DNA of 64,000 nucleotides, from positions 28,138,514-28,202,513 of the forward strand of contig OZ007582.1 in the NCBI GenBank assembly GCA_963931925.1, given 5' to 3'. Of this stretch, positions 1 through 12,212 are shown piece after piece; within the stretch, counting starts at the first letter, position 1, and every line of letters begins with the position of its first letter. This DNA is from Onchidella celtica (taxonomy: Eukaryota > Mollusca > Gastropoda > Systellommatophora > Onchidiidae). The notes under the pieces were generated by a model, which saw nothing but the letters and a program-made list of their open reading frames with translations, made no database searches and was not told the origin of the DNA. The position numbers and the translations under genes were made by a program.

Positions 1-80
1 CGTCTGCCGCTATGTGGCGGTGCGAAATCTGTGCATGTTAAAAGCACTAGATCTAGCTGTCTTATCTTATCACTTCAAGT
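1..80 (+). repeat. dispersed repeat, inverted partner at 31831
   Basis: GTGGCGGTGCGAAATCTGTG, GTTAAAAGCACTAGATC and TGTCTTATCTTATC match the minus strand of 31831-31926. It may continue left of the window. Confidence 0.6.
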
Positions 81-702
81 ATCTTTGGTAACATACCGTT
101 CATACTTTTCTTTTTGCCATATTTTGACTTTAAACTCCATTAGTATCCAAACAATCATATTCTACTTCTCTTTGCTCATCTTTCTGTACCGGGGGCCATT
201 TATAAAGAACAATTTTTGGCAAATTTTTGACTCAAGAGTGCGTTATTGCCTCAAGATTAGTGTGTGGAGCTACATGAACAAGATCATTTTTTTTTTTTTT
301 TTGCTTTCTGTTCCTGCTTATTGTTTTGTTTATGGCAGTTTGGTCTCCATAGAGTTAATAAATACCGGTCTTTCTGTGTCTTGTAATACTTGTATGTGGC
401 ACTTTGGTCTGCGTAAAATTAATGAATCCTGTGGCTGATAATATTTAGACCTTCACTCTTCATAAAGTTGATAAATCCCGGTCTTTCTTTGCCTAAATAT
501 TGTTTTATAATATTTATATACATGGCCCTTCGGTCTTCATATGGTTAAGAATTCCGTTTCACAAATTTCTCGCAGTCTTAGACAATTTTTTGTCTCTTAT
601 GAAATTGTCCCCAAATTCTGAGGAAATACTGTCGGCGAAGCTGAGAAAGGCAGAAGGCACCTTAACTAGATGACATGTAGCCTACCAATTTCACTAAGGT
701 TC
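81..702. other. no gene seen; degenerate repeats
   Basis: A GGTCTT...ATAAA-type motif recurs about every 90-110 bases (near 341, 449 and 530), suggesting a decayed tandem repeat. There is a 15-T run near 288. The open frame across 31-438 has no recognisable domain. Confidence 0.5.
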
Positions 703-845
703 CTGGCCATGTCACTTCATGTATGCCTGTTGTTGAGTTTATTGAGTTATGAGATGTTTATGTAATGATAGGTAAGACATGTGTACTATGTATGTGCTCT
801 TAAGCGCTCTGTGAAAGGGAATTTCCCCCATAGGATAATAAAGTG
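703..845 (+). mobile_element. LINE-like 3' tail copy
   Basis: ATGTCACTTCATGTATGCCT, GTATGTGCTCTTAAGCGCTC and CATAGGATAATAAAGTGCTT are shared with 33893-34036 and (inverted) 36206-36288. Confidence 0.5.
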
Positions 846-859
846 CTTCTTATTTTTTC

Positions 860-1276
860 TTATAGGAAAATGATTTACGCCCAGAAACAGAACGCCAGCA
901 TGCCATTCAACATTAAAATGTGGAAGAAAGCACAAACAACAAGAGTGCCCCCCCCCCCCCCGTTTGACGTGTGCCTGTGAGCAGGAAATGACCCAGAATT
1001 TTGCCTGATCGTGAGTAGTTTGGAGCTTCTGACATAAAAATCAATTTCGCGTCGTCTGATGTCGTTTTTTTTCTTTTCCCAAATGCGCTGCAGGGGAGAA
1101 GCAACTGTGTATGTTTTACATGATGTTTATTGAACTTGAGTTTGCGGGTTCAGTTTATGTTATGTCTATTCGTCCATTCATCCATCAGTCCATACATGAA
1201 TTTTGCTACTTTCTTCATCATCCATACATCCATTTATCATATATCCGTGGATCCACGTCTAGGTCAGTGGCTCCTT
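860..1276. other. no gene seen
   Basis: A 14-C run at 948-961 is the only notable feature. Confidence 0.5.
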
Positions 1277-1605
1277 CCTATCTATCTTCCTATCAGTCCA
1301 TCCATCCATCCATTTGTCTGTCTAGCTGTCTGTCTACCTACCTACCTACATACATACCTACCTACCTACCTACCTACCTACCTACTCGCCCATGTACCTA
1401 TCTACCTACCTACCTACCTACCTACCTCCCTACCTACCTATCTATCTATCTACCTACCTACCTACCTATCTATCTACCTACCTACTTGCCTGTCTGCCTA
1501 CCTGTTTATCTATCTACCTGTTTACCTATCTATCTACCCATCTGTCTGTCTGTCTGTCTGCCTGTCTGCCTGCCTGCCTGCCTGCCCACCTATCCCCCCT
1601 TGCAT
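1277..1605 (+). repeat. (CTAC)n/(CTGC)n tetranucleotide microsatellite
   Basis: CCATCCATC, then CTACCTAC, CTATCTAT and CTGTCTGCC blocks in succession, ending CTGCCTGCCTGCC. Three plus-strand frames stay open through it, an artefact. Confidence 0.95.
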
Positions 1606-2086
1606 TTACATTATATAAATATATTATTATTACATTATATATATAATATATAAAGCCTTCAGTTCCGCTGTCAGGAGTGACCCAATATTGTTCATCTGCC
1701 CTAAATTACTCTCTTCCCTCATCCGCCTGGTCTATAATATGCTATCACCCCTCCCCCTGCTTCTCTAGTCTCTGCCAGCCTCAGGCAATGCCCTGCCCTG
1801 CATTTGTTTGCCAAACCCTCAAGCGGTCTCACTGTGAACTGCCGAGTCCACGGACTCCCTGTGTTATGTATATTGAACCAACTGGGACATCCTTTCAGTT
1901 TCAGAGAACTCTAAAGACTTATGAGAGCCTTGTGGTTCCACTAGGTAAGGGAAGGCTTTAGGGTAAGGGATTTTTTTTTTTTATGCACTATAATTATGAT
2001 TAGAACTGGCTTTGGGTTATACATTAATTATAGCCAATAGCAATCTTTTTGGATTGGCCACGTGGCCACAAAACGTTTGTTTGCTA

Positions 2087-2490
2087 AGAGAGAGAGGGAG
2101 AAAGAGAAAGAGAAAAAGAGGAGAGGGAGGGAAGGTACAGAGAGCGGGGAGCTGGGGAGAGAGAAAGACGGTTGGGCAGAAAAAGGGGGAGAGAGAAGAA
2201 AGAAGATAGAAAGACAGACAGAAAGATAGAGTAAGGAGAGAGAGGGGGCGAGAGAGAGAGAGTGTGTGTGTGTGAGGGAGAGAGAGAGGGGGAGAGTGGA
2301 GAGGGGGAGAGTGGAGAGAGAGAATGGAGAGGGCGAGAAGGGGAGGGGAGGGCAGATGGGCAGAAAGAGGGTGAGAGAGGAGATAGAGGGAAAGACAAAC
2401 AGACACAAACCGACAGAAAGATAGGAGAGGGACGGAGACTGACAGAGAGAGAGAGAGAGAGAGAGAGAGGAGGGAAAGAGAGACAAAGTA
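2087..2490 (+). repeat. GA-rich microsatellite tract
   Basis: Purine-rich (GA)n, GGGAGA and AGACAGA stretches for 400 bases with little pyrimidine, plus a (TG)n near 2260. Confidence 0.92.
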
Positions 2491-2929
2491 AAGAAAAATA
2501 TGTCCTTGATCTGAGTGTATCCAGCACCTGGTCTGGTGTCAACAACAGAAAATCTGACAAGTTCTCAGCGTGCGACACGCCAGGAGTGTTTGACCAACTT
2601 GTACAATTTCACACTGCCTGACCACGGTCATTTTCTCTGAATGGCTGTGATGCCCTGCTGAGAAATGGCCAATTTGTACACAATGAAAAGTTGCGTCCCC
2701 AAACGATCTCCGTTTAAATGGCCAGTATAACACGTGATAGGTTTTTGTATAAGCCGCCATATCTGTTTATTCAATGGTAGTAGTATTAATATTTGTAACG
2801 AAGATACTCAACTGATAGTTAAGTCGCAGGAACTGAGTGGGTAGGACGACATAATGCATCGGGGTGGGAGCCATCCGTCAAGTGCGAATGTTCGGAAAGA
2901 GAGAAGGGGGGAAGGGGGGCGAGAGAGAC

Positions 2930-3335
2930 AGAGAGAGAGAGATGGTGAGGGAGACAGGAGAAGAGAGAGAGAGAGAGATGGTGAGGGAGACAGGAGAAGA
3001 GAGAGAGAGAGAGATGGTGAGGGAGACAGGAGAAGAGAAGAGAGAGAGAGAGAGATGGTGAGGGAGACAGGAGAAGAGAGAGAGAGAGATGGTGAGGGAG
3101 ACAGGAGAAGAGAGAGAGAGAGAGAGATGGTGAGGGAGACAGGAGAAGAGAGAGAGAGAGAGATGGTGAGGGAGGCAGGAGAAGAGAGAGAGAGAGATGG
3201 TGAGGGAGACAGGAGAAGAGAGAGAGAGAGAGATGGTGAGGGAGACAGGAGAAGAGAGAGAGAGAGAGATGGTGAGGGAGACAGGAGAAGAGAGAGAGAG
3301 AGAGATGGTGAGGGAGACAGGAGAAGAGAGAGAGA
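2930..3335 (+). repeat. about 36-bp purine-rich minisatellite, 11 copies
   Basis: Each unit is GATGGTGAGGGAGACAGGAG plus AAGAGAGAGA with a (GA)n of variable length (32-40 bp in total). The plus strand is almost wholly purine except for the TGGT and AC positions. Glu/Arg-rich and Ser/Leu-rich frames come from it. Confidence 0.95.
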
Positions 3336-3651
3336 CGACAGAAACAGAGAGCAGGGGGGGGGGGGGGCAGCGTACAAAAAACGTATATGGAAAAAGGAGG
3401 GGGGGGGGGTCTGTGAAGTGTACATAATTTACGCCTTTTTGCAGTGCTAAATGTTTTTTTTTCTTTAAGCAGAAAAATAACAAAAAGCAAAAAAAAACAA
3501 AAAAAAAATACAATACAGGGTAAGTTATTGGCTTTCATAAAAATCAAAGTTCCTGGAGGGGGAGGGGGGAGTGGGAGGCATCAAAAACAAAGCTGTCTGG
3601 AGTCAGCTGGTGGAGAGAGAGAGAGAGAGAAAGAGAGAGAGGCCTCGCATA

Positions 3652-3687
3652 CTGGGTCAAAATAGGCTCAATACAGATTTGACCCAG
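3652..3687. repeat. short hairpin CTGGGTCAAA...TTTGACCCAG
   Basis: A 10-bp perfect stem with a 16-base loop, next to the larger inverted repeat at 3772-3835. Confidence 0.8.
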
Positions 3688-3771
3688 TGTGTCACCAGCC
3701 TAAGCGGTGAGCCAGACCAAGCCTGATGTAGGCGGCAAACTGGTACCTCACGGCCTAATTATTATGCATCA

Positions 3772-3835
3772 CACTAAAACACTACCCACTGACCACACCG
3801 CGGCGGTATGGGCAGTGAGTAGTGTTTTAGAGTAA
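3772..3835. repeat. imperfect inverted repeat (hairpin)
   Basis: ACTAAAACACTACCCACTG and CAGTGAGTAGTGTTTTAGAG are inverted around a CGCGGCGG centre. Confidence 0.85.
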
Positions 3836-3879
3836 TGCAGAATACTCAGGCGACGAGCCACGCGTTTGGTGCACACGCC

Positions 3880-3966
3880 AGCCTTGGTCTGGCTTGCCCC
3901 TAACCCAAACCCCTGCACGTTTCCAAAACCTTCACGGCGCAAACAAACCGAGTCTGTCCACATGGC
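3880..3966 (+). repeat. dispersed repeat end (GGCCACATGGC family)
   Basis: CCCCTAACCCAAACCCCTGC, TTTCCAAAACCTTCACGGCG and CCACATGGCGC match the right ends at 16200-16410 and 27880-27953. Confidence 0.45.
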
Positions 3967-4013
3967 GCAACTAGTCTAGTCACTCCGTAATTTTAAGCTG
4001 TTGTTAGGGTAAG

Positions 4014-4299
4014 GTGATATTATACATTATAACAGACTCCGGCAGCATCTTTACCAAAGATTTCAGGGTTGGAGAAACTGAGACATGCCCATGTGGAACT
4101 TCCCCAGAGAATGTAGAACATGACTGTCCTCCAACAATGCCCCCTATGAGCTGCCCCCGAGGTGCGGCACTACACACTAAGCTATATGGAACAGCAGAGG
4201 AACTCGAGAGTACTGTAACAGCGTCCTTTATAAAGACTACCGGCTTCCTGATATAAGCAGTCTGACGCGAAGAGCCCAGACGAAGAAGAAGAAGAAAGC
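4014..4299 (+). mobile_element. 5'-truncated LINE: C-terminal end of ORF2 and 3' tail
   Basis: The frame ending at 4256 reads FRVGETETCPCGTSPENVEH and then DCP, the CxC...H...C zinc-knuckle-like region found at the C terminus of many invertebrate non-LTR retrotransposon reverse transcriptases. It continues to a KLYGTAEELESTVTASFIKT block, which is also typical of that terminus. The stop is followed by GACGCGAAGAGCCCAGACGA and a short GAAGAAGAAGAAG tail. Only about 75 codons of a protein normally over 900 residues remain, so this is a dead 5'-truncated insertion. The I/Jockey-like group is likely, but the clade is not fixed. Confidence 0.7.
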
Positions 4300-5617
4300 T
4301 ATAATTGACCAGTGAACATAACTTAGTATTTTCTCTCTTCTGTCTCCGGCTTTGTAATCGGAGTACGGTCACGTCACTTAACATTGATCTGTAGTTTTAA
4401 ACTGCATAAAGTATAGAGATTGTCTCCGCCACTGCGCTGCTCACGAAGGCAAACGAGAATATTGTATTCGATCCCCATCAGGTACTGAGGGGTGACGGAT
4501 AACTGGCCTTCCATTTCGATAAGTATTACTGTTACGAAGGCTACCAATAAAAAACAGATTGGTCCTTTGTGTTTCAGGGTTTATCGATCACGAGTACAGA
4601 ATCGGATCTGACCACGGCCACCTCATTATAGCAACAATGGAAATGTCTCAATAGTATCTATAATAATGTCTGTTGCGATTTCGCTTTCTTTCACAAACTG
4701 TTCTAGATAGCAATTGCTCGGGCGAAAATTGGGTGAAAATGACAATTGCATGCTAGCAGTCCCATTGCCCCCCTACCCTTGCCTTAGCCTGGGCCGCACG
4801 CGCGAGGGTCAGGCTGACCGCGGAGTGGACAATGGCCCAGGCACGTGTTTGTGTCTGAGGGTGTCACTTGCACGCTGGGAAGATGGGCCGAGGTGGACGT
4901 CACAGGAGCTATTGGGAGTGAAGAAAGAAGGGTTGCTGGGTGGGTGTGAGGTTAAGGAAAGTGGTTTTTGGGGGAAGGTGGGATGAAAGAGGCAAGGACT
5001 ATATTAGGTTGGTGAAAAACTGAGTCCTGGGACTCGGGTTGAACAAAGAAACATGAGTACAGAGAGGAAAATAGAAGAGGTGAACATGGGGTTGGGGGGG
5101 GGGGGGAGTTCATTAACTGGTAATGACATTGACTATGTTGTTATGTCCACGTCAATAGAAACATTTTGTCGCTTAAGATACAGGTAGGATGAAAAGAGGA
5201 GGCAGGACAGACTGAACTAAAAAGGAGATGTAGTGTGGACGGGGGGAGGGGAAAGGAAGTACTGCTAATCCTAGCTGTTGCCCTAATCCTACCTCTAAAA
5301 CATTCCCAAATATTCACTGCGCAAACAAAACTCAAAACAAAAACAAAAAAAATCACTCCGACATTGCGGCGTGCAGTACACTGAATCAAGTAGGCCGTGA
5401 GATCAAAGCCGTAGCTTGTCATTCCGTTATGCACTCACACGGCAAGAAAAACAAAAAATTGTTTTTATTTTTGGCATGCAAATGCTGATGAAGATTTCAA
5501 TATTGAATAACCAGTGTTGTCCTTTGAAATGTTGCACATTTTGTGTAAATTTTATCTTTTCATTTTATAAGAAAATTAATAATAGTACATCGTGCTGGGG
5601 ACTGAATTGCACCAAAA
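4300..5617. other. no gene seen
   Basis: Moderately GC-rich 4.75-4.98 kb with an unremarkable open frame; a 13-G run at 5094-5106. A short frame near 4577 reads FIDHEYRIGSDHGHL but ends after about 25 codons. Confidence 0.5.
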
Positions 5618-5776
5618 GGAAAATGTAGTAATCCAATAGAATGATATTCATAATGGCATAAGTCACCAAGTGACAGGAAAAGAAACATTTTTTTTTCTTA
5701 ATATCTCCAAAATGTCAAAAAATGACTTATGCCATTGGCGTACAGCTGTGACGATATAGCACTAGAGCAGTGACGT
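5618..5776 (-). mobile_element. MITE copy (GTCAC-GCTCTA family), partial
   Basis: GGAAAATGTAGTAATCCAAT, TAATGGCATAAGTCACC and GACTTATGCCATTGGC...AGAGCAGTGAC follow the reverse of 17515-17762. Confidence 0.6.
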
Positions 5777-6649
5777 TTTAACACAATGATACTGACAGGG
5801 TAAAAGGAGACCCTACCAAAAACGCCCACCACCCACCCTCTCCACGAGAGGAAAGGGGGCAGGGAGGAGCGGGGGGGGGGAAATGGAATGCAGATGCGGC
5901 CGGAAGATGGCACTAACAATGCTTAAGTGAGTTTTTAGCTTCATTAAGAAAGTACATCAGCTTGGTGACCGTCACGTAGTACTGGGATTTGGGGTGGGAG
6001 ATGGGGTGAATGAAATGGCAACTTGAAAGAGAGGTAGACTGGCAGAAAACCTGACCACCAACACCCACCTACTGTACATTCGCTCATCGCCCCCGCAAGG
6101 GACAGTAACAAAAGAAAGAATGAATAGAAGGACGAAAGAAAGAATTAATGACAAGGGCAAAAAGAGAGAAAAACACACACACACACAAACAGTAAAAAAG
6201 GAATAAAAGAGCGCAGTCCACACAGAATGAATGTCGAGAACCTAAGCAAATTCCGGGAAAATGAATGGAAATGAAAGACAGGGGAGATTTCAGAAAGAAA
6301 AGAAGTTGGACCACAGAAAAGACGGAGTGGTTTTTTTGGAAGGAGGGGTGAAGGAGACAGAGAGAACCACTGCGGCTAGACGGAGAGAGAGGACAGAAAG
6401 GTGAAGACTGAAACAAATTCTATTGAAGACGTCGCCATTTTTCTGCATTCAGTTTAAATAGTTTGCTTGAAACAGTCTTACAAATATTTTATTTTTTAAA
6501 CTTTCACCTTCAGCCTTTCATGTCAACCCACATTCTTTACGTTATTCCAGCAATTTTTCGGACAACCTGAATTGCACTTTGTTCATTTCAATGCCAATCT
6601 GTATTGAGCAAAAATAAATAAATACATAGATAAATAAAACTACCACGAC

Positions 6650-6875
6650 ATTGAACCAAGTCTATTCTGCGTCGTTTCGACTCAGAATTGAGCTTCCTTT
6701 GAAAATAACTAGCAAGACAAGACTTTTTGCATTATCTTTGTTGCGCGACTGAGTCAAGCCTGTTCTGCGTCAGATTTAACTCAGACTAGAATAATTGTCT
6801 TGAAAATTTGATTCTTTTATTAATTTCAAATACCAGGAGAAAACTGTGTCCCGTGCTCTGAGTCATATTCTAAGT
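6650..6875 (+). repeat. degenerate tandem repeat of about 100 bp
   Basis: ACCAAGTCTATTCTGCGTCG...GACTCAGA recurs as AGTCAAGCCTGTTCTGCGTC...ACTCAGA about 95 bases later, with a weaker third copy at 6846. Single related copies are at 35705 and 43790 (GAGTCAAGTCTGTGTTGCGT). Confidence 0.55.
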
Positions 6876-7054
6876 TCACTTTTATTTTTCTCACACAAAA
6901 CAGCCTAGGTTTTTCTAATACTTTTATAAAAGCTGAACGTATCAGCTAGAGCTACAATGTACCAAGTTTCTTTTCTTGTCATAAATTCGCTGTCATTTTT
7001 AACTCAAAATGTGCCACACGTTTCCAACCAGGAGTATTCAGCCAGATAGCAGAG

Positions 7055-7140
7055 TTTGAGTGAGTCTGGGTTTAATGGCACCTCGGCACCTATGAGGGCG
7101 ACTTTGCGCCTCTCACAGTTTTTCCGTTATCATGTTTTGG
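7055..7140 (+). repeat. dispersed repeat, partner of 46245-46325
   Basis: GAGTCTGGGTTTAATGGCAC and GCGCCTCTCACAGTTTTTCC are shared in inverted orientation. Confidence 0.5.
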
Positions 7141-7714
7141 GTTAGCGTTCAGCCCTCAGATTCCAACAAATAAGATCAAATAAAAGTTAAAAATCTAACG
7201 GTGAAAGGCCTATAGTGTAAAATATGTCCACATGAACCTTGTAAATATGATAAAAGTCTGTAAAATCAACCTGTAGATTTCGGCCAACTTCAGAAACGAC
7301 AAGATGCGCTGCGGATCCACGTCAGAAAATAATTCTCCACATAACAGAGTCGTCAGCCCAAATGTTCTACTCATCTAAATCCTCACACATTCTTCTACAA
7401 AATTTTACTGGGATAACATGACAATAAAAAACAGTTGAATTTGAACTGAAGTTGTTTGAAACAATGAAAGAACTGTTTAAAAATCACATTCATATAAATA
7501 TGAGCGAGTTGCCAAACTTATACAACTGAAGTATGAGATATCTACAAAAGCCAGCAACATGTTGTTTGCACCGAAAGTCACTTAATGAAAAATTGCAGTT
7601 TGTAATGGACCAATGAAATCGCAGGTACATTTTCGTATTAGATTCAGAGAGGACACATTTCAAAGAAGGAATTCCAGCCTTTTCCACTACTTCAGTGACT
7701 GAGTTTGGAGAAAG

Positions 7715-7835
7715 AAAGTCGACACGATGACGGTCACACTGTGCTAGAAAAAGCCAGACGATGGACAGAATATAACACAGGGATTGGACAGGAGGAGACC
7801 CCTGCCACAAGCGCCAACCACCGCCCACATCTTGG
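7715..7835 (+). repeat. dispersed repeat (GTGCTAG family)
   Basis: AGTCGACACGATGACGGTCA, CACTGTGCTAGAAAAAGCC and GGAGACCCCTGCCA recur at 10005-10105 and, more divergent, at 15207-15330. Confidence 0.5.
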
Positions 7836-7959
7836 TGCTTTTTTGCTTTTTCAGATCTTCATTTTGAGAGGTTCGCTGCTCTTGGCATTTACACCTCACT
7901 TTTTTAGTTTTTGTTTTTCTTGTGAATGTTTTTGTATCTACAGGCCTACCTGTTTTTGT

Positions 7960-8262
7960 GGCAGTTTTTGTTTTGTTTTGTTTTTTAAATTTTGCCTGGG
8001 CAGCGGCCTTGTTAATCCTGCTCTTCTCGATTTCCAACCCCCAAGGTATCTTTAACACGAGCAAGGTGCACACGGGCCCTCCGAGTTTTCCGTCCTTATC
8101 CGAGAAGACTAGGTACTCGATCCTACCTACCAAAGGATCAGGGACAGGAATTTTCTCCCGAATTTCCAACATGCCTACACTTACCGGGAATGGAACCCGG
8201 TACCTTCGGCATGAGAGGCGAACACCGTGTCTCTAGACCAACGTGTCGCCGCCCCTTGGTGG
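7960..8262 (-). mobile_element. tRNA-derived SINE
   Basis: The minus strand starts GCGACACGTTGGTCTAGAGA, goes through CATGCCGAAGGTACCGGGTT with B-box GGTTCCATTCC, and continues GAGTACCTAGTCTTCTCGGA and AAAGATACCTTGGGGGTTGG. It ends in an A-rich AAAACAAAACAAAAC tail. Same family as 25590-25879 and 53070-53345. Confidence 0.78.
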
Positions 8263-9657
8263 CGGTGTTGGTGGTGGTTTTGGAGTCTAAGATTCCTAGC
8301 TTTTCCCGTCCGTGTTTTGTAATAGTTTCTTTTTCCGGTGTCATCTTTCTGTGGTTTGCCTGCACTTTCTGGTGCAACATTAAATTATCACGGAGTTTAT
8401 AATTAATGTCATTCAAGTTGCCGAGGAGAGCATTATTTTTGGTAAGACCAATGGTAGGCTGTGCTGCCTCTTGTATGTAATGCCAGGCGATCCGTGCAAG
8501 ATAAAGCTTGCAAATCCTTTGTGCCAAGCCCAATTGTACAATCGTGTAGATCCAAGACACATTGATAACGACGAGTTCGATGCAAAGACTATCAAAACTT
8601 ACTGTTACGCGATAATTCTTTGCAAAATACATGGATCATTATGTTAAAGTTGATTTTCGACCAGAACTGTGTGAAAAGGGACGAAGAACGAACTTTCCGA
8701 TCATGCTTTTCGATTTTACTCATTGAGAACGTGTCTCTTCTTTTGCGGCCCAAAATGTCCTAAATAGGTAATGTTAAAGACTGGATTTTGTCCCAAATGG
8801 ATATATCCATATGATTTAATGTAAACACTTGAGGCACTACACAAAATTTCATATTTTGAGTTACCTAATCAAGACGGTTTAGACGCTTACATATAATTTA
8901 TATAATCACCATCTACCCCATTTAATTTATAGTATGATTCTGAAATCTCCAAATGGCTAAGTAGGCTTGTGAAGTCTCAATATTGTTGGTCACAGGTGAA
9001 TTAATTTATGTAAGGAAAATTCTTAACTTTTAAATGGTTGCAATGCATCTTCAAAGATGTGAATTATGTCCCTCCACTATACGATAGCCAACTAGGGCAA
9101 GGTTACAGTGAAAACACTATTCGGCAACTTTACTGTATTCCTGAAAGTAGAGGGTAGACTAGCACTAGGGGGGAGAGACAGAGACTGGTAAAACACAAAC
9201 AGAGAAGAACGAAAGCTCAGCCTAAAAGGAGAAAGACAAAGAACGAGGAAACGACCAAATGTCATGCACTTTTTTTTGTTGTTTTTTGTTGTTTTTTTTT
9301 AAACGACCAACAGACTGAGTCAACACACAGAATGATAAGGAAACCATTACTGCACGAACAAAGCCAAAGTTTAACCAATGCACTTTTTCATGTGGAAACT
9401 CGGTGCGCAACCGCTCTATCTTCCCACCAATCACCGAAGTCAAAATGGAATACCTTTACTAACGATACCGAGTTGGTTTGGTTCGATTTCACCGCAGGGA
9501 AATGAGGTGTGTAGGCAGTGATTGGTTAGTTGATCTGTGTTATCTTTCTGGAGTTGTTTTGACATCCTTGTTGATGATCGAAGCCAGAGATGGTTTGTGG
9601 AGGCGCGTGCTTTGCAAGGGTATGGCGGGGTAAGGGGCGATGTGCGACTGTGAATCT
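8263..9657. other. no gene seen
   Basis: AT-rich unique-looking sequence with a T-rich run near 9270-9300. Confidence 0.5.
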
Positions 9658-9666
9658 AAGGGAGGG

Positions 9667-9702
<36 letters not shown>

Positions 9703-9945
9703 CAAAAACTATTAGACAAGGGGAAGAGAGAAGAAAGCGGGTGAAAGATGGAGAGGTGGGGGGGGGGAGAGAAAGAGGGAGAGCGGGGAGAAAGAGAGAA
9801 AGAGGGGAGTGAGAGAAAAAGTGAGAAAGAGAGAGTGGGTACGAGATAGCAAAAGAAGGGGGAGAAAGAGACACAGACAGACGGAGAGAAAAAGTGAGAG
9901 AACAAAGGGAGGAAGCGAGAAGGAGAGGCAGAGATCATGTAGAAA
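9658..9945 (+). repeat. GA-rich tract
   Basis: (GA)n at 9668-9698, then GAGAAAGAGGG-type purine-rich sequence. Open frames on both strands are low complexity. Confidence 0.9.
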
Positions 9946-10004
9946 CGATACTTTTAGTCAAAAAGTTACGACGTTATTTGCGAATGAGTGAGTCCAAGTC
10001 TGAA

Positions 10005-10105
10005 GAAATCACGCCGACACGATAACGATCATACTGTGCTAGGAAACGGCAAGGCGGTAGACAAAAACCATCAGAATGACAAGGTAGACGGAGACCCTGC
10101 TGTCG
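10005..10105 (+). repeat. dispersed repeat (GTGCTAG family)
   Basis: CACGCCGACACGATAACGAT, ACTGTGCTAGGAAACGG and GGAGACCCTGC match 7715-7835. Confidence 0.5.
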
Positions 10106-10659
10106 CTATTTACATCATTATGACCTCGGTATCAATACACAGTAACAAGCATGGACACCATCGGGACTCGTCAATGACTCACCAGCTTTCACTGACAAAA
10201 TTAATATAATGGTGTGATAGGGTGGGAAAATAATGAGTGCACTCCAAAAGAAGACTGTTGTTGACCATGTTAACGGTAGAATAACGTAATGTCAACAAAT
10301 TTTGTCCACTACATTTAAAATGCAAAATTAAAGTATTTAGAAGCTTTATTGCATGCTAAAACATACACACAAGATGTAGGAATGGACGCAGAATGAGGTT
10401 CTGACCTTGGCTAAATTTAGATTTAAGGTCACCCAGATGACCTTTGGAAGCTGATTACCCACAATAAGCTCACTAAGATTTTCGCAACCCGACGGGTTTC
10501 CTCAGGCTGCCTCACAACTTTCTTACTGCTATGCATACACGCAAAGTCATTACATGCACTCACGTGTGTATTAATTAACATACGGTACCCAAAGATACCC
10601 GTGGCTGGGCGCTCACACGTCAAACCAAAGCACCCAGAGCTGGATAAACGAGCGCGCCC

Positions 10660-10935
10660 ATGTGTGTGTGTGTGTGTGCGCGCGAGGGCACGGGAGTACA
10701 GATAACCCTTGCAGATAATCATTATTTACTCAGCTTGAACTCACTGCTCATTTTTAGTGAACACTTGCTCACAAACACGCATGCACACAGATAAACACGA
10801 TCATTCAGACAGCATATACACACATACACACACTCTACACGCACGCACACACCCACACATGCTGAGCAGCACACACACATGATAACACACACAGATATGA
10901 CACACATACCCATGGTGACACACACACACGCATGA
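10660..10935 (+). repeat. (CA)n/(TG)n-rich region
   Basis: (TG)n near 10660-10678, then interrupted ACACAC tracts between 10800 and 10930. Confidence 0.88.
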
Positions 10936-11954
10936 AGACTGATAACATTTCTCGCAGAACACTCAAACACAAAACATCAGGCTATTTCTACAAATACCTC
11001 ACATCTTTTACCATTCATTGTTTAAAATGATCATTTGAAATATTTACTGCAAACAAACCGAGGTGACTCGGCTATTACACATTTTTTCAGGAGAAGCAGA
11101 AAAAAAAACAAAAAAACTGAATAACTGTTATTGTTTCCTTTTCGTATATCACACTAATTAGTTACGATATTTACAATAAAAAAAATAATTTAAAAATACC
11201 TACAAAAAACAATCCCACAATTTGCAGAATTTAACCCCCAGCTTATAACTATAACGTAATCTAGATCTATAGGCTGTTAAGCCCCACAAGCATATCAAAT
11301 ATCGTATGTCATTTTTTTTTTAAAGTTGAGTTACGACGGTTTACCATGCTGCCCACGAAATCGTTTATCCACTTCACAAGTTGTCGTCTATCTCACGTAC
11401 TTAACTGGTGTATCGATGATTTTTGGTGGTTTTATGTTACGGTACCTTATCACTGCTCATGGTGGTATCTATATTCTACCGATGTGACAGTAACGATAGT
11501 AATTTTGAAATTATAAGGAAGCAACTTGCAAAACCTGCTATGTGACTCCATACTGATTTTGAGAAAACGCGCTACTTTTGGCACTACATAAAACTGAATC
11601 TGAGAGGGTACTTACAATTTGAATGAAAAACACAATCATTGACTTTGCACGTTTTGATTGCCATAATGTTTTAGCTGTAGACAGATTTTACGACTGATTG
11701 AAGTTAAAGACCGCGCGCAACTCATTTGCTTTAAAAATATGACTTTGCAGGTTTTGCAAGTTACCTCCTCGAGTATGCAGAAACACGTTTTTACTACATA
11801 TATGAAAGGCGCACATATGAAAGTGAAACTGGGAAGAAGCAAGACCATAGAGTACGACAGAATGATAGGACAGAAGGGGGCTCAACCAGAAACGCCCACC
11901 AATGAGGGCGGGGGTGGGGGGGGGGGGAAGTGACGATGGAGTAAGGAAGAATGG

Positions 11955-12212
11955 TAGATCTATGAACAAATTGTACAAAAAGCGCCCCAGACAGTTCGGT
12001 TTTGTTGACGATTACAATGAGTCAATGACGATGGTGAGAACAAAAAGAATGGGGTGGGGTGGGGGGGGGGAGACGGGGGAGGGGGTGGAAGTCAAGAAAA
12101 AGTTAAGGGGAATGATAGATTTATATTGTACAAACTGTACAAAAAGTGCCCTAGAGAGTTCGGTTTTGTTGACAATTACAATGACAGTGATGATGAGAAC
12201 AAGAAACGGAGG
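11955..12212 (+). repeat. tandem duplication of about 160 bp
   Basis: Two copies share TTGTACAAAAAGCGCCCCAG / CTGTACAAAAAGTGCCCTAG and AGTTCGGTTTTGTTGAC, separated by G-rich sequence. Both copies locally read LYKKxPRxFGFVDxYN but in different overall frames. No domain was recognised. Confidence 0.6.

Noticed and set aside
31..438. 135-codon frame at the left edge
   Set aside because: Phe/Ser-rich frame across a degenerate AT-rich repeat and a T-run; no domain.
1111..1653. 180-codon Thr/Tyr/Leu/Pro-rich frame
   Set aside because: It is a translation of the (CTAC)n microsatellite; three frames are open at once.
2808..3547. Long Ser/Leu-rich and Glu/Arg-rich open frames on both strands
   Set aside because: They read through the purine-rich 36-bp minisatellite and (GA)n runs; composition alone explains the lack of stops.
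4577..4654. FIDHEYRIGSDHGHL as an endonuclease (SDH motif) fragment of a LINE
   Set aside because: Only about 25 codons, weak resemblance, and located downstream of the LINE 3' tail at 4299.
7744..8172. Minus-strand 142-codon frame, and similar ones at 25399 and 52999
   Set aside because: Their shared peptide (RIEYLVFSDKD-like) comes from the SINE body; it is not a conserved protein.
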